NCBI GenBank assembly: GCA_028622995.1
Contig: JAJQJQ010000045.1
Span: 1,364,001-1,428,000, forward strand
Length of the DNA: 64,000 nt
DNA from: Panagrolaimus kolymaensis
Lineage: Eukaryota; Nematoda; Chromadorea; Rhabditida; Panagrolaimidae
Direction: 5' to 3'
In this document: piece after piece, positions 1 to 14,254 of the stretch
How positions within the stretch are numbered: position 1 is the first letter of the stretch
How the letters are laid out: each line of letters opens with the position of its first letter
The notes under the pieces: generated by a model
Seen by the model: only the letters and a program-made list of their open reading frames with translations
What the model was told of the DNA's origin: nothing
The model's database searches: none
Position numbers and translations under genes: made by a program

Positions 1-3000
1 TAGATTAGAGGGGCTTTGTTGGTCGTTGCTAATTACTTATTCTTTGTCCTTTCCAACAAGAAAAAGAAAGTTTGGTTTTTAATTGTGAGAAAATTTTTTA
101 AATGTTTTTTGCTAATTAAAAAATTAGGGTTTTGCATGAAGGCTTTAGAGAATCTTTAGGAAGCAATCTTTGGACCCTCTATTCTAAAATGGTAGTCTTT
201 TTCCTAAATATATTTTTTTGTTTCAAGACTTCTATTTTGTGGATTTGTATTTCTGTCTTAACCCCAAAACGGCATTTCTTGATTTTATTGTGCTAAATTT
301 CAAACAATATTTTATTTTTCAGTGTCCCTTACTTTTATTTTTTATTAATTCCACAAACATTTTTTTCTCTTTAAAGTTTCAAAGACTTCTTTTTTATGAA
401 CACTTATCTTTATTCTATTTTAAGCCTTTATTTTTCAAACAAAAAACAAAACAAACCTTTTTTTCACTTTTTCTTTACAATTATTAGCATCATAAGTCAA
501 CAACATCATTGGTTTTTTAAAAGTCATATTATTATTTTTAAATTGGCTCAATTCCATATTTTTTTGTTTGTTTTGTTTCTTTTTCTTTTTTTTATTTCAA
601 GTGACGCAATATTTTTGTGATATTTGACAGTGTTTTTTCGTAAGTGTTTTTTACTTACTTTTTTCAATATTATTTTGGCAAAAAAAAAATGCAACATTAA
701 AAAAAGGGAAAAATGCCAAAAGTGAAGTGAAGTGAACTGAGAAAGGTTAAATGTCAAGAAGTCCAATAGCTGCTTCTGTGAAAGAAAAAATATGAAAACG
801 ACCATGTTTCTTTTTCTTTTTCTTTTTGTTCCTTGTTTTCTTTTGAGAGAATAGAGTTTAACCTTTCAAGGAAGTGAAAAGGCGTTTGTTATATGTAATT
901 AAAAGTGTTGTGGTTATTCGAACTAAAATCAATGGTCAAAGAACAGAGGAGTTGACTGACGAGAAGAACTCTATTTTTTTTGACACAAAGATGGTTGATT
1001 AAAAAATAAAGGAAAAAAATATGTAAACTCTGAAACTCCTCGAATCTTAAAACATGTGAAAAATATAACAAAAATATAAATATTTTTTCTATAATTATTT
1101 TTTTGTTCCGTTTAGCTATTTTGGAACCGAATTTCTGGGCTTTTTATTTTTTTAAAATAAACGAGTCTTTGATCATTTTTTAATATTTAATTCTTAAAAA
1201 CCCTTTTTAAACTTTATTTTAAGATTTTTGATGTTTTTATTTATAAAAGGTTTTTTTTTGCGTGGTCTATGAATCTATGAAATTTGATAAAAATAAATGT
1301 ATATCGTAAATAATAATAATTCCCTGAAGACTTTTTTATAAACCATATTTATATGTTTAAGAATCAAACTTTAATGAAGCATGACATGTTTTTTTCATTT
1401 ATTTGGCTTTTTGTTGAGATTTATTTTGTTCAAAAATAGAAGACGAAGAGAGAGGTCTGTTGACATCTAAATTTTTTTTTGGTGTACGTCAAAAATAAAT
1501 ATAAATATGTGCCTTAAAAAACTTTCATAAAAAAATGGAAAAAAAATTGTAGCAAAAGGAAAACTTTTTCAATGTTATTTGAGACTCTTTGTTGTTGCTG
1601 CTTTTTCGAACACCTTCAGTGCCAGCAAAAAAGCATTTCAAAGTAATATATAAAATTTTTAAAGCTTTTTACAACAAAAAATTTTTTATGGGTCATTTTT
1701 GAGCTGACACGATCATCAAATTTTTTGCAAAAAAAAAACTCAACGTTCAAAATAAAAAAGTTTTTGTCCACTTTTTCTTTAATTTTTTTTAAATACCAAA
1801 CATAAAACGAAATAGAAAAAATCTTTTTTTCTTTAACGATTTTATTTTTCTTCTTCCATCTTAGATGAAGAATTGCTCTTTCTCTCTCTCTCACTTTTTG
1901 GGTTTCAAATTACTCATCATCTTTTTTTCTGGTTGAATTCTTTTTATTTTATTTTTTCTTGCAAAAAATAAATAAATAAAAGCTTTTTAGCATAATTTTT
2001 TTTATTCATTGACTGTTTTTTCTTTAATATATTTTGTAGAGTTTTTTGAAGAATTAATTATGTTTAAAGTCTAATAGAAAACTATCAATTTTGAATTTAT
2101 AATTATTAAATAAAAACTTTTTAAATGTGAGTATAAAAAAGCGTTTCTAAATTATATATTTTCACATAGTTTTGCACGGGTCTTAACTTTTATTATACCT
2201 AAAACTTTTATTTTATTTTATTTAAATTTTGTTAATTATTTTTTTCATTTTTCTTTTACTTTTTGCTACCTATCTAATAATTTCTTTTAAAATAAACTTT
2301 CATAAATAACCAGCTTTATTAACTTTAATTATCCCTAAGTTTCTCTTTTTTACTTTGTCGTTTTTAATGACTTTATTTTAATAGTTTCCTAAAATACATG
2401 CATTCATAAATATGTCTGATGAATAAAAAAAAAGTTAGAAATTTCTCCAAAGTTGTTTCACAAAAAAATAAAGCTTTTTAAAAAATTTTTACTTTTATTT
2501 AATTATCATAGTTTTGGAACTCTTGGTTATATTGTATTTTCAGTTTTTACTATTTTGTTGTACGAATTATTAATAATAAAAAAACAAAAAAAGTTTACTA
2601 ATGAAATTTGATATCAACCAAAAATTTGCCCGTCTCCGACACTCGTGATATTTGTTTTCAGTTTTTTTTAATTTTTTCACAAGTTTGTTGTTCAAAGCGT
2701 TCGTGTTGGTCATTATCAATTTGTGACAATGTCTAGCAAATTTTTTTTCACCTTCGCCTAAAGTTTAAAAAAAATTTTTTATTGGTCAACTATACACTTT
2801 TCGTTTATTAGCAGCTACTGTCAAAAATTATTTTTTATTTTAAAAGAGTTTTTTTTATATAAGAAGCTAATTGTATTTAGTATAAAAGTTTAAAAGCTAA
2901 TAATAATAAATACAATTTGCATTTATTTTACCAGAATAAGGAAAACAAATTTTAAAAATAAAGTTAGTTATGGCTTCAGTGTTATTTTTATAATATTGTA

Positions 3001-6000
3001 TAGCAGTTGCTGAATGGCTATGGTTTGAGATTGCTATATTAATATTTTAAATCTTAATTCTCTTTTATTTTTTATTTTTAAAATTAAACACATTTTTACA
3101 AGGACAAAAAAATAGCCCAAGTTTTATAGTTAATTTTTCGAAAATTCTAAATTTATTTATTATTTATTAAATTATGCAAATCAAAGTGTTTTACTGCTAA
3201 AAGCCATACTTATTTTTATTTATTTTGCCATCTTTAAAAATTTCAGCGCCTATTTTTTAGTTGTTTTTTTCACCGGAATGTTAAATTTTTGTTTTTATTA
3301 AATTATGCAAATCTAAATTTTTTTTGCTGCTGCTGTTAAAAATCAACGAAATCCAATTTTTTTCTTAGACTACATATTTTTTGCAAATTTTATTACTTTT
3401 TTTCTTTTGCATTCAAAAATCAGCTGTTTTTAGTATGAAGTTTTCCGCTTCATTTTTATCTTCACATTTGCATTTTATATATATATATTTTTTAAGGAGT
3501 GAGAAGAAGAAAAAAGTAAGTGTATATAGTTGCTTCCTTTCCATCCTTATTTTCACCCTTGTTTTTTTCTTCATTAAATTTAACTGAAGTATTTTTTGTT
3601 TTGTTTAGCGTTCAAAAACTTTATTTTTGAGTTATTTGAGTAATTTTTCTTTTTCCTCGCTCGCTTGCTTGCTGCTTGCTTTGAAGCAGAGTTTTCTTTT
3701 TTAATAAAATGCAATTATGCTCTTTCTCTCTCTCTCTTCTGTTTTTTTTTTTTGTTTCAAGGCTTTTTTTATTTCAGACTCAAAAAGCTTCTTCAATGAG
3801 AGCGAAAAAAATAAAATGGAGGGAAGAAGAGAAATTCTTGGCGCCTGTTGCAAAAAATGAGGGTAGCTTCTTCAAAATTAAATGCCACGAAAAAAAAGAA
3901 TGAGAAGAATAGTAATTTTTTTTCTTGCTTGCTTAGTGGCTGGCCATCAGAATTGGAACGACTGACTGGGTTGATGAAGCCTTTATAGCTTTCCATATTT
4001 AATATCAGAAAAAAATAAAAAAATGAATACAATGAAATTATTATTATTTTTATGGCTGTTAGTAAGTAAAGCTTATAAAAAAAAGTTTTTATTTGTCGAT
4101 TTATTCTGTTTCATTTTTTAAAATAATAATAATATAGTTTTTTTTTGCTTTTAGATTTCTTCGAACAAAGAGAGATATGATATTTTTCTATTTTTGTTAT
4201 GAAAGTATTCCTTTTTCTTTATCAAATTTTGAATCAACTAAAAAAATTAAAAGTCTTACAGTAACCATTTTTTATTCGAAAATTCTTTTGAATTTCCTCT
4301 AAGAAAGATTTTTTATCGTTTTTTTACTTTTTAACTTTTTTCCAGAAACTACTATAAATCTTTTGAACTTTCTTTTTTCTTTTACTAAACGTTTTATTTT
4401 TCTTCTTTTTCCGGGTTCTTCTTAATATGACTTCTGGGAATATACTGGTAATAAACTATCAAAAGCGGCAACAACAAGTATGTACAATTTTTTTTTGTGG
4501 CTGAGATTTTTTTAAATAGATTTATGAAAGCCATAAAAAAGCAAAGCGTTACAATTGCTTTTGAGTTCATGTGTTTCATTTTCCTTTAAAAATCGTATAG
4601 TTTAAAAAAAATTTTTCTTTTTAATACATTGTACAATGGTAAATATTTGTATCACTTCAAATTTTATGATTTTTTTTGCCCATTGTTTTGTATATTTTTG
4701 TTTCAAAGAAGAAAAAAGCCACATCTGGAAGGAAGCATTTTTCTTTTGACATTTATTTTTTAATAAAAGAATATACATATTCTTTTTTTAGATCTCATGC
4801 TTTTTTCTTTCTTTAATAATTTTAGTCTTTCTCTGTCTTTCATTCATTTTCAAAAAACGTTCAAAGTGTAAAACATTTTTTTCTTCCAAAAAACACTCTT
4901 CGCAACAAATAAAAAAAACATAAGTGAAACATAAGTGTGGCGGTGGTGGCTTCATGAGATATTTGGACTTTTTTGATTTCATTGTTTTTTTGTAGTATTT
5001 TTTTTAGATGAAACAAAAAGATAAGAGAAGGTTGGTCGAGAGTGTCACACCGTGAAGGATAAATAAATACAATATATATAAAGAAAATTGGCAACAATTT
5101 ATTTAGTTAATTTATTTTTATTTTGTAGTTTTTTTTGCTAAAAAAATTAGACATTCTTTCTTTGTTTTTTTATTTTAGTTGGTTGGGTGGTTGTTTTTTT
5201 TTTGTAGTTGTATAGTCACCGTTCGAAGCTCTTTAGAATCTGTGAGAAACGAAAATAAAAAATAAGAAATAAAAAAGTCTTTATTTGACCCTAGGGGAAA
5301 TCTGTGTTCATTTCTCTCTCTTTCCCATTTTTTTCTGCTGCTGCCTCGATTTAGTTCATTTTTACTTACTCAAGCATGGCAAAAAAATAAAATAGTTTTA
5401 TTTGGTTTCTATAAAAAGGATTTTGTTTTTTGATTTTATCAAAATAAGCCTTTTTCTTGATGAAAGAACACTTTTTACATTTTTTTACTATTATTATTTT
5501 TTTGTTTGTTTAAATTAATTTTGATTGGAGATGACAGAACATTGAAGAGTTGTTGAAAAATTAGAATTTTTTAGTATTAAGAAAATACTTTGCTTTTCCA
5601 TTCTGATTTTGGGATAAAAGGAATAATTATAACTGTTAAAATTTAACAAGAAAAAATAAAACATAACACTTTTAAGACAATTTTAAGAATCAAGCTTTTA
5701 TAATTTGAATTTTCTCTTTGGCTTTTTTTGATTTTTTTTCAAGAAAAATTTCGTAATTTATGTCAAAAAATAATAAAAAAAGCCTGAAAACTTTCACCTT
5801 TTGATTTTGTAATCGTCTTTTCGATTTGAACTTTTGGCCCATTAGAAACAAAAAGATTTCCTTTTTTTCTTATTTTTTTGCTTTGGTAATAAACTGTACA
5901 AAAAATGACAAAAAAATTTAATTTCCAAACCTATTTGCAATTTGCAAATGATAAATAAAAAAATAAAAAATAAATAAGCATCGAATGGCAAAGTTTTGTG

Positions 6001-9000
6001 CACTTTAAAAAAATACATATATATCAAAAGCGTTTCTATTTGTACTTAACCCCGTGGCTAATTCTTAATTATTTATCCTCCTGTTCGTTCCATTTCAAAT
6101 CTCAAGGGTTATTTTTTTCTTTCCCTCTTTTTTTTCTTTGTCAATCTTGGGTTTGCCGCCTCTATCATTTTACTGATGACTTTTTCATTGACACTCAATC
6201 ATCTTTAATTTTTTTTTATTCGTGAAAAAAAGAGACTCTAAACACCCACGATTTAGGCAAACAATCCATGCATTCTTCCTTCTTTTTTTTCTTTTTATTT
6301 GTTGCATTTTTTTCTTTCTTTTTTCTCTTCTTTTGTTTCCCATTGAGAATTGAGAGATTTCCTTAAGTAAATCTTTAAACAAAAGATCTTTGACTTTTTC
6401 ATTTTGCCATCTTTTATGCGACAGAAACCTAAATTTTGACCTTTTAATTTTTTACGTGAGCCAAAAAATAAGATTTTTGGTTTAAATAATTTTAACAAAA
6501 AGTCATCCTTTTAATTTAAAAAAAAATAATAATTTAATTAAAACTAAAAGTTATTTGTTTATTTCTGAAAAAAAAAATTTCAAAACTTTATTGCTTTAAA
6601 AAAATGAATGTGAGAATTTTTTTTGAGTTTACTTCATCCATCAAACATTCGATGTTGATGACAAAAATTTTTTATGAGTTAATTCTTTCCTTTTTTGAAA
6701 AAAAACTACAAAAATTTAATTATTAAAAACCCTTCTTTTTTTATTGAAATTCGAGCGAGATTCAATTTATCTTTGTTGCTTCAGTTTGAATGAAACAAAA
6801 TTTATTAAATAGAAGAGAAAAGAGGAGGCGTGCAACAAAAAAATATAAGTTTAAAACGCAAAAAGAAAAAAATCTTAAAATTTCTAAACTTAAACTTGCA
6901 AAACATCTTTCTTTTTTTCTTTGATGCCATCGGGAAAATTTAAGACTGGAAAAGAAAAAAAGAGTTTTAAATTCAAAAAGAAATTTATAAAGCTTAAAAA
7001 TATATTTTTGTTTGAGTTGTTGTTGCTTCATCGCTCGCTGGCATCATGTGAAACTTAATTACATATATCCATCTTTGGACTCGCTACATTGAGTTTTGTT
7101 TTTATAAATTTAAAAAAAAAGTTTGATTCATAGAATTTTTATTTTTGTGCCGCTTTTTTTTTGTTTTATTTCGTGGTAAGTTATTATTATCGAAAGATAT
7201 GTTTATTAATGTTTATGTATCTCATTAGGCTCACGGATATGGTTAATGAACCTAAGAGACAGACAATTAATAAATTTACAAAATTATGAACCATGAAAAA
7301 ACAAAAAATAAAAGATTCTGTTGTTTTGAATTTTTCGAGCTACGTAAAACATAAATATTTTTTTAGTTTTTTTGCAAGATTTTTAAAACACCCTAAAAAT
7401 CCCAACATTTATTTTAACAAAAAAAATAAAATAAACAAAGTTGCATTATTGCAACATTTTAAAAAAATTTTTGTATACAATTTTTTTTCATATTTCCTAA
7501 AACTCTAAAATTTCTTTTATATATAAACTATGACTTTTCTATTTTTCTTATAAGATTGTTTATTTCTTCTTCTTTCATTCATAAACATTATAAAAAAAAG
7601 GATATGCAAAAAAGGACTTCCGACTTTCAAAAAAAATTTTCTTTAAGATTTTTCCATTAAAAAAACGCCAAATGTTTAATGAGCCACGTTAAAAAATAAA
7701 AAAAATATGGCGGCAGTTGTTTATTTTTATTTTCTATTTTAGAGGAGTCACGTGATTTCGCAAAATGAATATGCCCTTTTAAAACTTTTTTTTGCTTTTT
7801 TATTATTGGAAATTCTTTCATTTTTTCAAGAGTGAATAATAGAGAGAATATTAAAGTAGGCGTTAGACATATGCAATGAAGCTTTTAGAGACTGGTTTAC
7901 TGTAATTTTTAATGAGGGCAAACTTTAAAATAAAAAAAACATCTATCTTTTTTTTTGTTGCTTACTAGCTTAGTTTATACATATGCTTGAATGCCTAAAT
8001 AAGTCTTTTTTCATTTTTTCATTCTTGGAGGTCTGTTTTTTTTGTCTTTGGTTTTAAATTTCCGAAAACTGAGATACCATATTTATGTTTTGCGTAAGTT
8101 TTTTTATGTTTTGAAACCATTAAACCAGGAAATTTTTAAACTAACTTCAAAACGGTTTTTAACGACAAAATTTAGCATTTTAAAAAAATAACTGTTTCTT
8201 ATTTATAATTTTTTGAACCTCGTTTTCTTTTTTTGCCTTTTCAATTTGCTTGCATTAATAATTTCTCGATTTTAAAACTAAAATATGATATGTATGTAAT
8301 TTCCCATTATTAATATTTATTTTTTAAAAATGGATATGCCCGTTTCTTCAAAAGCATAAATAAATGACACTCATTAAAAAAAATGATGTGCTATTTAGTT
8401 TTATGTTTTTTCTATTTTCTTTTTTGATCATTAACGAAAAAAACATTTGACATACATATTTTTTTATAATTATTATTTTATTTGATAAATAGTTAGTTCG
8501 CTTTTTTTTCTCATTAATTTATTATTAATGGATGTAAAAAAAAATTATACGTACGCAGACTTTTTTCCCAATGTACTACTGTAGTTTTTTTTCTTTGGAT
8601 GAAAAAATAGCTGACGAGGGAGTTGAAAAGCAAACGGCGGCGAATGATGAGTTTTTTTTTTATAAAAAGGGTAACAAAAAACATGTGACTTTTTATTTTT
8701 AAACTTTGATAGATAATAACTCACATTTTTTTTCTTTCTTCAAAACATGACATTTTGTTGAAAGCAAACATATTTTTTTTGAAAATTGCAATTATTATTT
8801 TATTTAAAAAAAAAATAGATATGTTTTTTTCGATGTTTAACCGCCGCCTCAAGGACTTGTTTTTATGAGTTGAGTTTCAAATCTTTTTCTTATTAAGTTA
8901 CAGCAGTTTTTTTTTTTGTAGAGAGTCTTTTTCTTTTTTCTTCGATAACTTTTTTTTGGAGTTGTTCGCTTTTTGATTTTTGGTTGTTTGCTTGATTCTT

Positions 9001-11268
9001 GTTTTTTTGTTTTATTGCATCAAAATTTTTTTTAGCCTTTTTTCTTTACATTGTTTATTACCCTTTTTTTGAATTTTGTTTTGACACCAACTCACACACA
9101 AAAAATAAGTGTAGATGATAATATTGTGACGACCTCCTCAATTTTTTTTTCTTCTTTTAAAAGACAGCCACTTTTTTCTTTTCTCTTTCACTCCTTTTTT
9201 AGGAGGTGGTCGTTGTAGATGTTTTTCACTCAAAAAAAAGTGGGGTGTTCGCTCTCTCAACTTAAAGATAAAATATGCTCTCATAAAAAGATAGCTGCTT
9301 AAAGTCAAAGAATGTCCATTCATGAAAAAAAAGAAAAAAGTCATAAGCAATTCTCAAAGGAACTGAACTCATAGAAGCAAACGAACATTGTCTCTTCATT
9401 TATTTATTTTATGTATTTTATTCTTCTTGACGCAGTTTCTTTTTCTTTTTTGTGTCCCATTCTTTTATAGAAAATTCAATTGTGTCAAAAAAAATTACTG
9501 CGTATATTAACTTTTTACTGAAACCTAAAAAGGACATTTAATTTGCTTTGTGAAAAATCAAAGAAGCGAGAAAAAAAAATAGCTAACATAAAGTATTTTT
9601 TAAACTTTTTTCTTCAAAAAACGGTTGCCAAAACAATAAAAAAATTTTTCCATTTTTTTTAAAACTAACAAAAACAATAAGGAAACTAGAAATTTAAAAA
9701 AATGATTTAAAGGAGGATTTTTCTAAAGTAATTTTAAGCTCCTTCCATCCATAAGTTTTTCTAGTCACAATTGTTAAGTAACTTTTTTTGTTTGTTGATG
9801 AATGACATATGGCTTTGTCTCTTTTTCATTGCCTTTCGCTAGCTTTTGTTTTTGGGGTTCAATTTGCTTTTTTTACTGCAAAAAAAATATGAAAGAGATC
9901 ATCATTTCTTTTTTTTAAACTTGTTTTAGTTGTAGCTTTTTTGAAACAATAAAACTCGCACCACATTCCATTTTGTAAACGCTAGTTAGTTAGTTGCTGC
10001 ACATTTTTTAGATGAAAGAAAACAACAAAAAACAGATGTTTTTAACATGTGTTTTTTTTTTATGTTAAAAAAGTAACAAATTTTTCGTTTTAAAAAAGTG
10101 TTGAAAAAAAGATTTCTTGAATTGAAAAAAAAAAAATAGCTTTTTATTATAAAACTTCTAATGGGAAAGTTTCTAATCACATCAAAAATTTTTTCGTCTC
10201 GCCGCAAAATTAAAAAAGTTTTTTGATTAATCAAATTTTATTTTTTGAATTCTTTGCCCAATGACACCTGAAACATTTTTGCAATTGAAAACGCTATAAA
10301 ATAATATGGGAAAGTTTCCAACTTTTTATATTTTTGCAAACTTTGTGAACAAAAGAAAATCCGGTATTTTTAATCTTTACCTTACCTTTTTGTTTGCTTA
10401 CAAAACTTTTTTTGTTCTTAATGTAAACGAACGATGTCATTTAACATGAAAAAATGTTGCATTTTTCCTATATTAAAAAAAGAGAGAAAAATAGCTAACT
10501 AAATATTGAGAGTTTTTGACAGCCTTCACATCCAATAAAAAAATGAAATAAACCCAAAAAAAGGAAACTAAAAAAAAGATTCTTTGTTATTTAAAATGTG
10601 TTTTAATTTTGTCGCGACATAAAATTTGTTTCCTTTTTTAAATTTTTTTTTTCAAATACGCGAGAATTTTTTACAATAAAATTAAAACAAATTTGTTGAA
10701 ATTTTCTTTAAATAAAATGTTTTTTGTTTGTAGTAACGCAAATTCATCCCACGAAAATTTGTTTTATTTTGTTTCTTATTCCAAGAAATACGCGTTTCTT
10801 ATTTTCGAATTTTTTTTTTCGTAGATAATTATTTGTTTCAGACTCATAAATTTAAAAAAATCTGTATGTAACTTTAATTTCCTTTAGTTAACATTTCAAG
10901 TTTTGCTTTATTGAGTTTGCATGATGGTTAAATTATGGCTTTTCTGTATTTCTTTTTTTTTGTCTTCCTTTTTTTCTTTTTTCATTCAAAAAGAATATAA
11001 ATAAATAAATAAATAAAAGAAACGCCCCCAAATTTTTTTCTTTCTGCGTTGGTATATTTCTTTGCCCTTCTTCTTTTTTTGTTTTTAGCTTTTTTTTCTG
11101 TGCGTTGTTTTTTTTGTGATTAATTTTTGGGTTTTCATTATCTCATAAAAAAAAATTTATTCAAATTTTCTTAATCCTTCGTGGTTTCACTTTTTTAAGT
11201 TGTTGAACAGTGTTTTTTTATTATTTTTTTAATCCATTTTCATTTATGCCAAAAAAACAATTTTATAG
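1..11268. other. Gene-free T/A-rich intergenic region
   Basis: About 11 kb with no convincing coding exon on either strand. It is dominated by poly-T and poly-A runs, CT and TTC tracts (for example the CT run near 1880-1892 and 3721-3738), CTTG-type repeats near 3660-3680, and an AAAT-type microsatellite at about 10997-11017. Open frames here encode only Phe/Lys/Leu/Ser low-complexity strings without family motifs, splice partners or biased codon use. The distal part probably contains upstream regulatory sequence or the outron of the GPCR gene starting at 11269, but no specific element can be defined. Confidence 0.7.
10997..11017. repeat. AAAT-type microsatellite
   Basis: Five tandem ATAA/AAAT tetranucleotides about 250 bp upstream of the GPCR start. 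One of several short simple repeats in the region. Confidence 0.6.
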
Positions 11269-14254
11269 ATGTTAGAAGAAGACGATTCAGGCGGAGCTGT
11301 ACCATATACATTGGACGAAAATGGAAATTTGGCAATTCCCTCAATTACGACCACAGATTATATCGAAATGGTAGTCCTAGTATTTTTGCTAATTTTTGGT
11401 ATACCTTTAAATACTTTTGTTTTAAAACGATTATTAAATGCATGGAATGATGGATCAACTAGACAAAAAGTAAGATTTTTTCCGTTACGATACACTTTAA
11501 ATGCAGTAACATTATTTTGACTAATTTTCCAAAAAAAGAGTTACTATCATTTTTTATCCCAGTAAAAATTTTTTGCTAATTTTCTGAAAAATGTGTTACT
11601 ATTATTTAGAGTCATCAAAAACATATTTTTGTAAGGATAAATAATTAATTATTGAATATTTTTTTTAGCAAGAAGGCCGTTCAACATTTTTATGGCTTAA
11701 AATTCAATTAACCCTCGTGGATTTAATTTTAATTTTATGTTATTGCCCCAGTAAACTTATTTGGTTAATTAGTTATCAATGGTATTATGGTGAATGGTTA
11801 TGTAAAATTGTACAATATTCATGGTAAGAATTTACTTTAAAAAAACCCCCAAAGAAAATAAAGTAAGCCCTCTTTTTTTCGCGCTCAAATATTCTCCCGA
11901 CAAAAAAATAACTATACGCCAAAAAAAATATTTTTCATATTCCAGAAAATTTTTTAATAATTATTATTGAATCATAAATTAATCATAAATAACTTATTAT
12001 GGAAAGGATTTTTTGATGGCAAAATGGAAACGAGATATTTCAAAGCAATAAAAAAACATACATAGATTGTACGAATAATTAATTAATCAAGCTCTTGAAA
12101 GGCCGAAAAAAAAATAGAAGAGAATTTGATACCTTTTTTGATAGGTGGCCTAACCCTAATCGAGAATTTATTTACACAAGATTTTAATTTTTACTATTAC
12201 TTTTTTAGGTTCTGAAGTATAAATTTTATAAAAAAGGAAAACTTTTTTTGTGCCTCAAACAATAAATTGTTTCTTTCAAATTTGAGAAAATTAAAGCTAA
12301 AAAAACTGCAAAAATTCAGGAAATAAAAAGAAGTTCAAATAATTATTCGAAAACAGAGTTTTTGTGTTTCTAGTTTGAATCTAAATATTACATTTAAAAA
12401 AAAAACACAGCAATTATAAAATTTTTAATTTTAATGAAGCTTTGGATTTTTTTATAACTTCATGAATAATAATAAAAAAGATGCCACTTTCATAAAATTA
12501 TAAAACAAAGCCCTTTGTTTGTTGTTGACTAAAAACGTTTCTAAAATATGTATGTATTAGGGGACATAATTTGAAGAAGAAAAAAACCTGAAAGATATCA
12601 TTAAAAAAATTTTAATTGTCGCATTAGCCATTATTTTAAAATAAGAATCTTTGCTCTCAATTGTCGGACGGACATACATAATTATTTATTTTTTAAAAGC
12701 TTATCTTCCTCCTAATTTGAAACAAAAGAAATTATGTTTGGAATTTCTAAGAATCAAATAATTATTAAAAATTTTTGAAAAAACGCAACTTGGTAATTAA
12801 AGAAAAATTAAAATTAAATAAACATAAATTTAACTCTGAATAATTATTTTCGAGTCATGCTATAAATTTTTTTTAGAAGAACGATTTCCTTTTTTTTGCG
12901 ATTGTTAAGTAAAATCTCTTTTTTTGTTTTAGGTTATTTTCTTCCCATCTCATGTCCTTTGCAATTGTAAGCATTGCAATTGATCGAGTTCGCACTGTGT
13001 ATCGTTTAATGCATATTGAAAAATGTGGGAAAGTTCCAGGAAATTCCGCTTCCCAACTTGTATTTGTTAAAGTAAGTTTTTCTCTTAGCATTTTTTAAAT
13101 TTTGACAAAAAAAAGTTTGTTTTTAGAGACTAATTATTTTCACATATATTGTTTCTGCAATATTATCCCTTCCACAATTTTACGTTTGGAAAGTTATAAA
13201 AGGTGAAAACTTTAGTCAATGCACCACGGTATGGCATTATGAAAGGGCAAATTATTATCAACAAAATCCCAATGATTATATAATGGTAAGTTTTCAAACA
13301 GAAAATTTTTATATTTATTTCACTAATTTCCTAATAAATATTAAAAAGCCCCAAAATGTTAGAAAAAACGGGGACTATTAAATTTATTGCTCCTGCGATA
13401 AGAAAAACTTTTCATGTCGAGACGTTCTGAATTCTTAGCTATTTCCTTAATCTTTAAATTTTTCATTATCGAAAAGGCAGTTTTAAAAAAGTTCCTAAAT
13501 AATCTACAAAAAAAAAATTAATAATAAACCCAATTATTTTCAGGAAGTCTATCCACTTGAAAGATTTTATTCCCTCTTTCATTTGCTAACAGTATTTTGG
13601 ATTCCATTTGTTATGTTATTTTTTGGTTATTTATATATTGTTATTTATTTATTTTGGTATTCTTTAAGACCTTACAGTGTTTCAACGGCAAGTCCAAGTT
13701 TAATTAAGCATAGCTGTGAATTGGATTCAAATGAAAAGTAAGAAAAAATAATTTTTTTTTAGGAAAGGTAAAAATAATTTTTGATAATAATAAATTTTTT
13801 AGTTTGAGTTTATGGAACAGCACTTCTCCAGTTAGTCAACTTCCAAGAGCTTCAATTAAATCGGGTAAGAAATTTTGATTTATCATTTTTCGCGGCGGAA
13901 GGCTCTATTAAAAAAAACTCAATATTTTTGTTTTATCTAAATATTTTGATTTCGCGAATTAAAAAATAAATAATTTACTATTTTTTAATTTTTTTTTCAT
14001 TTTTAGAAAGCCTTGGAACTGTTCCTGCATGGAGAATAGAAATGCGTTCAAAAATGTTTCATACTTCGGTTCAAGTTATAGCAGCATATTTAATTTGTTG
14101 GATGCCATACAATATTCTTGCTTTGGCCATTTTTCTCCACACCAACGCTCAAATTTTAATTAGCACTCATGCAGAAGTTTTGAGAATTTTTATTATTTTT
14201 AATACTGTTATTAATCCATTTATATATGGATTTAAACTTGATTGCTTTTGTTAG
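11269..14254 (+). CDS. GnRH-receptor-like rhodopsin-family peptide GPCR
   Basis: Seven exons: 11269-11469, 11669-11823, 12933-13071, 13127-13285, 13544-13737, 13803-13864 and 14007-14254, giving 385 aa with phases continuous throughout. Seven-TM neuropeptide/hormone receptor of the plasma membrane. Visible family residues: the TM2 Asp (LVDL, residue 85), Cys112 at the top of TM3 matched by Cys197 in extracellular loop 2, the DRV form of the DRY motif at 136-138, CWMPYN in TM6 (334-339), and NPFIYG in TM7 (373-378). The CWxPY motif and the few residues after TM7 resemble GnRH/AKH/vasopressin-type receptors, which nematodes carry as an expanded gnrr group; the ligand cannot be inferred. A splice acceptor ends directly at the ATG, so the messenger is probably trans-spliced there. 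Intron 2 is long (1.1 kb). An AATAAA lies at 14328-14333. Confidence 0.88.
11824..12932 (+). other. Long intron of the peptide GPCR gene
   Basis: 1109-nt intron with a GTAAG donor and a TTTTAG acceptor. It is AT-rich low-complexity sequence; no nested gene or repeat was recognised. Confidence 0.6.

Noticed and set aside
1..11268. Many 60-90-codon open frames in the first 11 kb (for example 218-487, 548-805, 1616-1894, 9986-10234)
   Set aside because: They are Phe/Lys/Leu/Ser-rich translations of T and A runs, often on both strands at once, without motifs, conserved-looking structure or splice partners.
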